Positions 8,691 through 14,534 of a DNA stretch of 19,865 bases are shown here, one piece after another; the stretch's first letter is position 1, and the number at the start of each line of letters is the position of its first letter. The DNA lies in assembly GCA_944384285.1 (NCBI GenBank), contig CALWSX010000100.1, positions 1 through 19,865 on the forward strand, in the 5' to 3' direction. Made by a program: the position numbers and the translations under genes. The DNA comes from an uncultured Lachnospiraceae bacterium (GTDB lineage: Bacteria; Bacillota; Clostridia; Lachnospirales; Anaerotignaceae). Below the pieces are notes generated by a model that worked only from the letters and a program-made list of their open reading frames with translations, was not told the DNA's origin and ran no database searches.

Positions 8691-9341
8691 ATGGATTATA
8701 AAAAAATAGACAGCGAAATTTCAAAATGGTTTTCTGCATACAAAAATTTTTGTGTAAATGATGAGTATTTTTATTTTAAAAAAGAAGAAAAAGCAACAGA
8801 AGAAGAAATTAAGCTTGTTGAAAAAGAAATAGGCCTAAAACTTGAAAATAAACTTAGAGATTTTTTCTTACACTATACAAAAAAGCTATCTTTTTCGGTA
8901 TATTTCAAAGATGAATTTTATAAAACATTAAAAAAAGATTTTACGGGTCTTTTTTCAGCTACTCTAACTATAAATTTAAATGATATGAAAGACCTGTTTT
9001 TTTTAGCTAAAGAAATAAAAGAAAATTGTTTTGATGAAGGTGATAAAAACGCTGATATTTATTCTGATAAACTCCCTTTTATATTTGTACCAAACGGAGA
9101 TTTAATATCTATTTGTTTAAAAACAGATAAAATTATTTATTTAAGCCACGAAATAGATTATTCTCATGGTATGATACTTGCACAAAGCTTTAATGACTTT
9201 TTGGAAAAATATATAAACATAGGTCTTCTAGGTCCGGAAGATGACCAAAGGATTAACTTTATACCTATAAAAAATAAAGGGCTTGATCCGGAGTGTGAAA
9301 ACGCCCTTAAATTTAGAAATTTAATTTTTAAAGATATATAA
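8691..9341 (+). CDS. SUKH (SMI1/KNR4) family protein
   Basis: This 216-residue cytosolic protein has the SUKH pattern. ATEEEIKLVEKEIGLKLENK, with LRDFFLHY after it (about 35-62), is the first helical block. LPFIFVPNGDLISICL (128-143) is the central strand pair. A SFNDFLEKYINIGLLG helix (166-181) closes the domain. Bacterial SUKH proteins are best known as immunity proteins against secreted or contact-dependent toxins; others have unknown roles. No toxin gene lies beside it here: the divergent neighbour is an SLH protein without a toxin domain. ATG at 8691 is preferred; GTG at 8676 would also read in frame but overlaps the AGGTGG site. A T-rich hairpin terminator follows six bases after the stop. 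Confidence 0.78.
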   Translation: MDYKKIDSEISKWFSAYKNFCVNDEYFYFKKEEKATEEEIKLVEKEIGLKLENKLRDFFLHYTKKLSFSVYFKDEFYKTLKKDFTGLFSATLTINLNDMKDLFFLAKEIKENCFDEGDKNADIYSDKLPFIFVPNGDLISICLKTDKIIYLSHEIDYSHGMILAQSFNDFLEKYINIGLLGPEDDQRINFIPIKNKGLDPECENALKFRNLIFKDI

Positions 9342-9346
9342 AAAAG

Positions 9347-9371
9347 CCCCGTTTAAAAACGGGGATTTTTT
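9347..9371. terminator. Bidirectional intrinsic terminator, SUKH / anti-sigma junction
   Basis: A GC-rich stem, CCCCGTT (9347-9353) with AACGGGG (9358-9364), is followed by ATTTTTT. On the reverse strand the same stem is followed by a run of T. It therefore also ends the sigma/anti-sigma operon, just past the original stop of the anti-sigma gene at 9387. Confidence 0.88.
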
Positions 9372-9386
9372 ATAACATAAATATTT

Positions 9387-9557
9387 TTATTTTAAAACAT
9401 CACTTGGAATTGTAAAGCTTACAGTTCCCATATATCCAGGTGCAACTTCGTATTCAGAGAATACAATAACAAGTTCACCGTTTTCGTTCATATAGAAACT
9501 TTCATCTCCTGTTAATCCTTCAAACGCACCAGGTTCTTCTGTAAAATATACTTTATT
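9387..9557 (-). pseudogene. Cut-off C-terminal part of the anti-sigma gene (after an in-frame TAA)
   Basis: Directly after the TAA at 9558-9560 the same frame stays open for 56 codons to a second TAA at 9387-9389. It encodes NKVYFTEEPG, FYMNENGELVIVFSEYEVAP and GYMGTVSFTIP. This is the well-conserved end of DUF3298/RsiV-type domains, so the true family protein would be 282 residues. There is no ribosome site or start codon of its own at the break. A single base change (for example GAA to TAA) would explain it. The bidirectional terminator lies 16 bases beyond the second stop, where an intact gene would end. Confidence 0.85.
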
Positions 9558-10235
9558 TTAGTCTTTTTCCATCTGGTCTTTCATCTGTTCTTTAATATTT
9601 GCTGATGCTTTGTCTAATTTAGTTTTGTCATTGTTTAAGAACTCTGAAAGAGAAACTTCTTCACCTGTTTGTTTGTCTACTGTAAACACTTTAACAAATT
9701 CAGCTCCTGAAGCCTGTGTGATAACAGTATTAATACGAATGCTCACATAGTTTTCGTTTTCTGCTACAACTTCATAATTTGAATATAATGAGTAGTTACC
9801 TTCGCCTGCACTTTCAGAAACTTCTTTTTCATATTTTGCAATAAGATTCTGTGCATAAGCATCAATTTCTTTATTTACAGCTGCTTCACCATCAATTTTA
9901 GGAACTTTTACATCTGCCATCATTTTATCGTGTTCGTCTGTATAAGTACGGAATGTAATTACTTTTGCAATACTTCCGATTACCGGAATATCAGTTACCG
10001 CATTTGCGAAAACCGGACTTGCATTTACTGCTACACCAAGTGTTACTACTAACGCTGCTACGCTTACGCCTGTTCTTTTAAAATATCTCATAATATCGCT
10101 CCTTCTTTTTTCTTTTTTAGCTCTGTTAATACCTTCATAAATTCTGTTTTTTGCTTCTTCTGGAACGGGGATATTTTCATAATCGTTTTTCCACATACGG
10201 ATTATCTCCTCTTTATTACCTCTTTTATCATTCAT
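9558..10235 (-). CDS. RsiV-like membrane anti-sigma factor, truncated by an in-frame stop
   Basis: As it reads, the product is 225 residues. Residues 1-50 are a charged cytosolic segment (PVPEEAKNRIYEGINRAKKE) expected to hold the sigma factor. Residues 53-72 form a single membrane helix (TGVSVAALVVTLGVAV). NASPVFANA after it resembles a signal-peptidase site. The outside part (about 95-225) is the first portion of a DUF3298-type sensor domain. In B. subtilis RsiV, lysozyme binding to this domain leads to cleavage and release of SigV; a similar role here is an inference. Translation stops at a TAA inside the sensor domain, while 56 further family-like codons continue in frame (see 9387-9557). 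The ATG has GAAAGGAG upstream and lies 16 bases after the sigma gene, so the two are cotranscribed. Confidence 0.88.
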   Translation of the reverse strand: MNDKRGNKEEIIRMWKNDYENIPVPEEAKNRIYEGINRAKKEKRRSDIMRYFKRTGVSVAALVVTLGVAVNASPVFANAVTDIPVIGSIAKVITFRTYTDEHDKMMADVKVPKIDGEAAVNKEIDAYAQNLIAKYEKEVSESAGEGNYSLYSNYEVVAENENYVSIRINTVITQASGAEFVKVFTVDKQTGEEVSLSEFLNNDKTKLDKASANIKEQMKDQMEKD

Positions 10236-10251
10236 TTTTTCTGCTCCTTTC

Positions 10252-10758
10252 TTACGTCTTATGACTTACAATTTCTTTGTTCATTTTTTTTAGAGCTCTG
10301 TATAGTCGTGCCTTTACTGTGTTGATATTTTCGCCTGTAATATGTGCGATCTCATCAAGTTTAAAATCTTCAAAATATCTAAGTACAATAACGCTTTTGT
10401 CCTTTTCGTTTAAGTTTTCAAGAATATCGTTAAGTTCCCAGCGGCTGCAAAGATTTTCTTCTTCGCCCTCATAACTTCCTAATTCAATAATGTTATCGTA
10501 AAATTCTTCACTTAACTCTTTTTTCTTATGCTTTCTTAAAAACTCCAAGGAACAGTTTATTACAATTCTGTAAATCCAAGTTGAAAGATAATTTTCGTTA
10601 TTGACTTTATCGCAATCTTTCATGGCTCTGTAGGCACTTTCCTGAACAATATCAAGAGCATCTTGTTCATTATGAACATAACTGTAAGCCAAACGATAAT
10701 AACGGTTATATTCTTTAAGGAGGATTTCCTCCGTTTGCTTTTCACGATTATTTCTCAT
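10252..10758 (-). CDS. ECF RNA polymerase sigma factor (sigma-70 family, SigV/ECF30-like)
   Basis: This 168-residue protein has only sigma regions 2 and 4, which defines the ECF type. Region 2 is at about 14-78, with the DALDIVQESAYRAM block that contacts core enzyme and the -10 site. Region 4 is at about 108-160, with the helix-turn-helix DEIAHITGENINTVKARLYR that reads the -35 site. It directs RNA polymerase to stress promoters when released by its anti-sigma factor, which is encoded 16 bases downstream. The RsiV-like partner suggests a cell-envelope signal such as lysozyme (inference). Upstream, five tandem promoter-like elements of ECF form point at this gene, which implies self-activation. 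The start ATG has a GGGGG ribosome site about six bases before it. Confidence 0.93.
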   Translation of the reverse strand: MRNNREKQTEEILLKEYNRYYRLAYSYVHNEQDALDIVQESAYRAMKDCDKVNNENYLSTWIYRIVINCSLEFLRKHKKKELSEEFYDNIIELGSYEGEEENLCSRWELNDILENLNEKDKSVIVLRYFEDFKLDEIAHITGENINTVKARLYRALKKMNKEIVSHKT

Positions 10759-10879
10759 TACAAACCCCCAAATAATAAGTTTGTTATAAATTTTAATGCA
10801 AAATTTAAATATTTTTATGAAATAAATTTTAATATATATTAAAAATTTTATTAATTTAAATATTTATATGTTTATATAA

Positions 10880-10908
10880 TTAGATGTTTTTTTTATTTAT
10901 ATAGTTGC
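10880..10908 (-). promoter_or_regulatory. ECF-type promoter-like element 1 (nearest the sigma gene)
   Basis: On the reverse strand AGCAACTA is the -35 part and CATCTAA the -10 part, with 17 bases between AAC and CATC. It ends about 120 bases before the sigma gene start. An A-run precedes the -35 part, like an UP element. Confidence 0.7.
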
Positions 10909-10912
10909 TTTT

Positions 10913-10930
10913 TTCAAAAAATTTTTTGAA
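10913..10930. repeat. Perfect 18-bp palindrome between promoter elements 1 and 2
   Basis: TTCAAAAAATTTTTTGAA reads the same on both strands and lies four bases upstream of element 1 on the reverse strand. It may be a protein site or a bent A-tract, or chance in such AT-rich DNA. The matching place upstream of element 3 is not palindromic. Confidence 0.4.
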
Positions 10931-10973
10931 TATTTTTATATACCGGATATATTTTATTTTTTTGTTTCACTTA

Positions 10974-11002
10974 TTAGATGTTTTATTTACCTTTTTAGTT
11001 GC
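10974..11002 (-). promoter_or_regulatory. ECF-type promoter-like element 2
   Basis: Reverse strand: TGCAACTA, then CATCTAATAAGTG, with the same spacing as the other copies. Confidence 0.7.
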
Positions 11003-11034
11003 ACTTTTTTATTTTTTTCTTGTTTACTTATATG

Positions 11035-11063
11035 TTAGATGAATTTTTAATTTATTTAGTTGC
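11035..11063 (-). promoter_or_regulatory. ECF-type promoter-like element 3
   Basis: Reverse strand: AGCAACTA, then CATCTAACATATA, same spacing. Its flanks resemble element 1 (a run of A before the -35 part). Confidence 0.7.
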
Positions 11064-11124
11064 TTTTTTAAAAATATTTTTTAATTTTTATACCTTAAAT
11101 ACTTTAACTTATTGGTTTCATTTA

Positions 11125-11153
11125 TTAGATGTTTTAATTTTAGTTTTAGTTGC
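11125..11153 (-). promoter_or_regulatory. ECF-type promoter-like element 4
   Basis: Reverse strand: TGCAACTA, then CATCTAATAAATG, same spacing. Its flanks resemble element 2. Confidence 0.7.
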
Positions 11154-11211
11154 ACTTTTTTTATCATTTTTAATTTTTTATTCCTCCTTTTTATTTTTTT
11201 GTCTTTATATA

Positions 11212-11240
11212 TTAGGTGATTAAACTTATTATTTAGTTGC
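11212..11240 (-). promoter_or_regulatory. ECF-type promoter-like element 5 (farthest)
   Basis: Reverse strand: TGCAACTA, then CACCTAATATATA, same spacing. It is the only copy with a changed -10 part (CACC for CATC). It begins just after the pyrI terminator. Confidence 0.6.
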
Positions 11241-11262
11241 ATAAAAACAAAAAAATTTTGAA

Positions 11263-11291
11263 AATAAAAAAAACCGGAGAAATTCTCCGGT
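11263..11291 (-). terminator. Intrinsic terminator of pyrBI
   Basis: An eight-base stem (ACCGGAGA 11273-11280, TCTCCGGT 11284-11291) with a three-base loop is followed on the reverse strand by eight T and more T-rich sequence. It separates pyrBI from the sigma promoter array. Confidence 0.9.
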
Positions 11292-11305
11292 AAATTTTTA
11301 AATTA

Positions 11306-11731
11306 TCAGCCTTTTTCTTTAATTTTGCTTTCACAGTAGATACAACGGTAAACTTTTTTCTCTCTGTCTGAAAGGTAGAAAATCTGGTCAAGTTCCTGTT
11401 CTACTGATGTAATGCAACGAGGATTGTGGCATTTTTCTATATTAACGATTTTTTCAGGAAGGCTTAAAGTCATTTTCTTTACAATTTTACCCTCTTTAAT
11501 AATGTTTACTGTGATATCAGGATCAATATATCCTAAAACATCAAGATTTACATGGAAATCATCAGAAATTTTGATAATATCTTTTTTTCCGATTTTTCCG
11601 CTTGTAGCGTTCTGGATAATAGCAACACTGCATTCTAATGTTTCAAGACCTAAATCCTTGTAAACTTTCATACCCATACCTGCTTTAATATGGTCTAATA
11701 CAATTCCGTTTTTAATGCTGTCTATATTCAT
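11306..11731 (-). CDS. pyrI: Aspartate carbamoyltransferase regulatory subunit
   Basis: The 141-residue length is close to that of PyrI in other bacteria. The N-terminal allosteric domain (about 1-95) starts MNIDSIKNGIVLDHIKAGMG, with the IDxIKxGxVxDHI pattern of nucleotide-binding PyrI, and includes NATSGKIGKKDIIKI. The C-terminal zinc domain has the four expected cysteines, C101 and C106 (CHNPRC) and C130 and C133 (CIYC). These hold the zinc that joins it to the catalytic subunit. It binds nucleotide effectors and adjusts PyrB activity in pyrimidine synthesis. It lies 19 bases after pyrB, in the same operon, with a run of G as ribosome site, and ends before a strong terminator. Confidence 0.96.
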   Translation of the reverse strand: MNIDSIKNGIVLDHIKAGMGMKVYKDLGLETLECSVAIIQNATSGKIGKKDIIKISDDFHVNLDVLGYIDPDITVNIIKEGKIVKKMTLSLPEKIVNIEKCHNPRCITSVEQELDQIFYLSDREKKVYRCIYCESKIKEKG

Positions 11732-11750
11732 AATTTAACCCCCCTATTAA

Positions 11751-12668
11751 TTAAATGTTTATTCCGAGAAGTGTCATAATAAGTGCCATTCTAACGTGTT
11801 TTCCGTTTAAAGCCTGTCTGAAGTAACATGCTCTTGGGTCACTGTCAACGTCTGTAGAAATTTCATTTACACGTGGAAGTGGATGAAGAATTGAGAGGTC
11901 AGGTTTTGCCATTTTAAGTTTTTCAGCATTTAAAATATAGCTGTCTTTAAGTCTTATGTAATCAGCTTCGTTGAAGAATCTTTCTCTCTGAACTCTAGTC
12001 ATATAAATAATGTCAAGTTCGCCAATAACGTCTTCCATTCTTTCATACTGTCTGAAAGTAATATTATTCTTTTTAAAGAAATCTTCTCTAATATATCCTG
12101 GGAGTTGAAGTTCTTCTGGGGAAATCATAACAAAATCGATATTTTCATATCTGGAAAGAGCTTTAATAAGGGAATGAACGGTTCTTCCGAATTTTAAGTC
12201 TCCGCAAAAACCAACAGTGAGATTATTAAGACGACCTTTTTCACGTCTAATAGTAAGTAAGTCTGTAAGAGTTTGTGTAGGGTGGTTGTGACCTCCGTCA
12301 CCGGCATTAATGATAGGAACAGTAGCATAATTTTTAGCTACAAGCGCTGAGCCTTCTTTTGGATGTCTCATAGCAATAATATCTGCATAACAGCAAACAG
12401 TTCTTATTGTATCTGCAACGCTTTCGCCTTTAGCTGCTGAAGATGACTGAGCTGAAGAAAAACCTAAAACGTTTCCGCCAAGTTCTAACATAGCTGCTTC
12501 AAAACTAAGTCTTGTTCTTGTACTTGGTTCAAAGAATAAAGTAGCAAGAGTTTTGTGTTTACATGCTTCCTGGTATTTTTCTTTGTCTTTAACAATTTCA
12601 TCGGCTAAATCTAAAATTTTGTCAATTTCAGCTACGGTAAAGTCAAATGGTTCAATTAAGTGCCTCAT
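11751..12668 (-). CDS. pyrB: Aspartate carbamoyltransferase catalytic subunit
   Basis: PyrB joins carbamoyl phosphate and aspartate to give carbamoyl aspartate, the committed step of pyrimidine synthesis. The 305-residue protein shows the carbamoyl-phosphate loop FFEPSTRTRLSFE (STRTR at 49-53). It also shows HPTQTLTDLL (129-138), the aspartate-side loop and HPLPRVNE (262-269). The start is the ATG at 12668, with AGGAGGG at 12674-12680. A longer in-frame reading from 12782 would add 38 hydrophobic, non-family residues that run across the promoter, so it is rejected. Transcription should start near 12713 from a consensus promoter. pyrI follows. Other pyr genes are not in the window. Confidence 0.96.
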   Translation of the reverse strand: MRHLIEPFDFTVAEIDKILDLADEIVKDKEKYQEACKHKTLATLFFEPSTRTRLSFEAAMLELGGNVLGFSSAQSSSAAKGESVADTIRTVCCYADIIAMRHPKEGSALVAKNYATVPIINAGDGGHNHPTQTLTDLLTIRREKGRLNNLTVGFCGDLKFGRTVHSLIKALSRYENIDFVMISPEELQLPGYIREDFFKKNNITFRQYERMEDVIGELDIIYMTRVQRERFFNEADYIRLKDSYILNAEKLKMAKPDLSILHPLPRVNEISTDVDSDPRACYFRQALNGKHVRMALIMTLLGINI

Positions 12669-12719
12669 ATTTACCCTCCTTAATATCGTTAAACAATTTA
12701 CAATTTTTGAGCTATAGGA

Positions 12720-12748
12720 ATTATAATACCCGATTTTATACTTGTCAA
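12720..12748 (-). promoter_or_regulatory. Consensus sigma-A promoter of pyrBI
   Basis: On the reverse strand TTGACA (12743-12748) and TATAAT (12720-12725) are both perfect and exactly 17 bases apart. The leader to the pyrB start is only about 45 bases. I see no room for, or sign of, a PyrR-type attenuator hairpin. Confidence 0.88.
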
Positions 12749-13075
12749 TTAAAAAATAAATCAAAAAATATAAAAAATACACACAAAAAAACGACCTTTT
12801 TTTGTCGATTTTTCCCTTTTAAAAATTAATATTAAGAAATTTCTCGTTGTGAATAAAAAATAATCATCACTTTTTCATAAATATATAATTTAAAAAATTT
12901 TTAAAACCGACTTTGTTTTTTCGATATCGTATAAAATAATATGAGCTTTTAAGTCATTATACGACAACAAATAACTATGGACGAAAAAATAAATATTTGT
13001 TATTATATTCTATATAGCTTAAAAGACATAAAAACTAAATGACTTTGTAAAGATACGAAAAAAGCGAGGTTAAAC
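12749..13075. other. Non-coding divergent region between pyrB and the site-2-protease-like gene
   Basis: The full gap is 12669-13075 (407 bases), very AT-rich and without a credible gene. Besides the pyrB promoter it contains a weak four-base hairpin (CGAC 12792-12795, GTCG 12804-12807). There is also a seven-base inverted repeat (CGTATAA at 12928, TTATACG at 12957) and a weak forward promoter candidate at 12978. Nothing else stands out. Confidence 0.5.
12978..13006 (+). promoter_or_regulatory. Weak candidate promoter for the site-2-protease-like/scpAB operon
   Basis: TGGACG (12978-12983) and TATTAT (13001-13006) are 17 bases apart, a four-of-six and a five-of-six match to the sigma-A boxes. 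Other AT-rich alternatives exist nearby. Confidence 0.35.
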
Positions 13076-13672
13076 ATGGATTTTATACTTTATCTTGTAG
13101 CAACAAGTATAGCAATAATTATAGCAACAACATTTCACGAATTTACAAGAGCCGCTGTTTCTACAGCTCTGGGCGACCCTTTACCAAGAGAGAGAAAAAG
13201 ACTTACTCTTAATCCTTTAAAACATTTTGAACCTGTTGGTTTTATACTTATGTTTGCGGTTGGTTTTGGTTGGGGAAAACCTGTAGATACATCAAGCTAC
13301 AGATACAAAAACAGAAAACAGGGAATTTTGCTTACAGCTATACTTCCAAACGTTGTAAACCTTATAATTGCTGTAATTGCAGCAATTTTATCAGATGCAG
13401 TTTCTCCAACTGCTTTAGTTTTACAAACTATTCTTGTATCTATTTACAGATATAACGTATTGCTTTTTGTATTTAATCTTTTCCCTGTAGCTCCTATGGA
13501 TATGGTTAAAGTTTTGTCCGCTGTTTTGCCGGCAAATAAATACTATAGCTACTCTATGCACGAAAAAACAATACAAATGGTATTTTTATTTATACTTTTC
13601 TTAGGCTGGGTAGACTTTATAGTAACACCTATCTACGGAATTATAACAACTTTTATTTCTTTTATATTATGA
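13076..13672 (+). CDS. Site-2 protease (M50)-like membrane protein lacking the second HExxH histidine
   Basis: This 198-residue integral membrane protein has a likely membrane segment at 3-20 and others near 53-68, 84-105, 112-135 and 165-195. Family features are clear: LGDPxPRxRxRLTLNPLKHFEPVG (about 32-55), GFGWGKPV (63-70) and NLFPVAPMD (134-142). Normal members read HExxH here and are zinc peptidases that cut inside the membrane. This one reads HEFTR (H21, E22, R25), so a zinc-binding histidine is missing, and the usual LDG ends as MDM. It is probably inactive as a protease (inference). The ATG has GAGGT upstream. It lies 18 bases before scpA, an arrangement common in Clostridia, and is probably cotranscribed with it. 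Confidence 0.88.
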   Translation: MDFILYLVATSIAIIIATTFHEFTRAAVSTALGDPLPRERKRLTLNPLKHFEPVGFILMFAVGFGWGKPVDTSSYRYKNRKQGILLTAILPNVVNLIIAVIAAILSDAVSPTALVLQTILVSIYRYNVLLFVFNLFPVAPMDMVKVLSAVLPANKYYSYSMHEKTIQMVFLFILFLGWVDFIVTPIYGIITTFISFIL

Positions 13673-13690
13673 TAAGGGAGAAGATAAGTT

Positions 13691-14434
13691 TTGAATAATA
13701 TACCTGTTAAACTTGATCAGTTTGAAGGTCCTCTTGATCTTCTTTGTCATCTAATAGAAAAAAATAAAATAAACATTTATGATATACCAATATCTGAAAT
13801 TTGCGAACAGTTTATTGCCTTCATCTATGAAGGAGATAATAAAAACGCAGAAAACATAAGCGATTTTCTTCTTATGGCATCAACTCTTTTAGAAATAAAA
13901 TCAAAAATGCTTTTACCTGTAAACGAGGATAACAAAGAGGAAGAAGACCCACGAGAAGAACTTGTTAAAAGAATTGTAGAATACCAAAAATATAAAGAAG
14001 CTGCGGAAAAATTTGAAGAAAACCGAAAAACAGCAGAACTTATATTTTTTAAAGATGAAAGCTCCTTAAAAGATATTCTTAAAACAGAAACCTCTTTTGA
14101 AGTAGAAGAGTTTTTGGACGGAATAACCACAGATGACTTATTAAATGCTTTTAAAGATGTGCTTAATCGAAAGGAAAGCCGTACAGATACTATAAGAAGC
14201 GGTTTTAAAACTGTACAAAAAGATACTTTTACTATAGCCGAAAAAACTGTATACATTAAAAACCTTTTAAAAATAAGACCGTCTTTTTCATTTTTAAGTC
14301 TTTTTGACAACGATACAACAAAACCCGAAAAAATAGTTACTTTTTTATCTTTGCTTGAACTTATAAAAAGCAAATTTGTAATTATAAAACAGGACAAGCT
14401 TTTCGGTGAAATAATTATAAATAAATCTATATAA
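13691..14434 (+). CDS. scpA: Segregation and condensation protein A
   Basis: This 247-residue kleisin bridges the SMC ATPase dimer and, with ScpB, forms the condensin that organises and separates chromosomes. The N-terminus has the signature VKLDQFEGPLDLLCHLIEKN (6-25) and then INIYDIPISEICEQF. A helical middle includes LLMASTLLEIKSKMLLP and charged stretches. The C-terminal winged helix (about 205-245, VTFLSLLELIKSKF, then a strand pair) binds the SMC head. The start is TTG at 13691 with AGGGAG at 13675-13680. The next gene is scpB, but 100 bases and a hairpin lie between them. Confidence 0.95.
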   Translation: MNNIPVKLDQFEGPLDLLCHLIEKNKINIYDIPISEICEQFIAFIYEGDNKNAENISDFLLMASTLLEIKSKMLLPVNEDNKEEEDPREELVKRIVEYQKYKEAAEKFEENRKTAELIFFKDESSLKDILKTETSFEVEEFLDGITTDDLLNAFKDVLNRKESRTDTIRSGFKTVQKDTFTIAEKTVYIKNLLKIRPSFSFLSLFDNDTTKPEKIVTFLSLLELIKSKFVIIKQDKLFGEIIINKSI

Positions 14435-14475
14435 AAGTTTTAAACATAAAATTTTAAAAATCATAACAAAAATGC

Positions 14476-14501
14476 ATCCGCCTTATGTGCGGATTTTATT
14501 T
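14476..14501 (+). terminator. Terminator-like hairpin between scpA and scpB
   Basis: ATCCGC (14476-14481) pairs with GCGGAT (14489-14494) over a seven-base loop, followed by TTTATTTTAA. The stem is short and the T-run broken, so it may be leaky, dividing scpA from scpB expression. Confidence 0.55.
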
Positions 14502-14534
14502 TAATAAATAAAAAACGGATGGTGTTTTTAAAAA

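Larger units (their letters stand above)
10880..11240. repeat. Five-copy array of a 29-bp bipartite element in AT-rich DNA
   Basis: The stretch 10759-11305 (547 bases) holds no credible gene. It is extremely AT-rich, with long T-runs on the forward strand. TTAGATG (TTAGGTG in the last copy), 16 bases, then AGTTGC occurs five times at 10880, 10974, 11035, 11125 and 11212. The inner 16 bases differ but the spacing never does. Copies one and two with their interval are echoed by copies three and four (starts 155 and 151 bases apart, with shared GTTTCA(C/T)TTATTAGATG). This suggests one older pair was duplicated. Read on the reverse strand these are five promoter-like elements. Confidence 0.9.

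Noticed and set aside
10944..10970. TGAAAC on the reverse strand next to elements 2 and 4 as extra ECF -35 boxes
   Set aside because: No CGTC- or CGTA-like -10 box lies 16-17 bases downstream of either copy. The shared bases are more simply flanks of the duplicated block.
10999..11223. A 74-codon hydrophobic open frame on the forward strand
   Set aside because: It arises from T-rich DNA, which reads as Phe and Leu. Its repeated LD-x-x-L-x-x-LVA pieces are just the DNA repeats translated. There is no ribosome site, and it lies over the promoter array.
10880..11240. The five repeats as a small CRISPR array
   Set aside because: Only 13 bases of each 29-bp element are conserved and they are split by 16 variable bases. 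The gaps vary from 32 to 65 bases and resemble one another, and no cas gene is near. Promoter elements explain the pattern better.
12669..12782. A pyrB start at 12782 giving a 343-residue protein
   Set aside because: The extra 38 residues are not family-like and would be encoded across the -35 and -10 boxes. The ATG at 12668 has AGGAGGG at the right distance and gives the normal length.
12792..12807. CGAC/GTCG hairpin with T-runs as a terminator in the pyrB divergent region
   Set aside because: The stem is only four base pairs and no gene ends there on either strand.
13825..14397. A 190-codon open frame opposite scpA
   Set aside because: It is Ser-rich low-complexity translation of the reverse strand of a clear scpA gene, with no family features.
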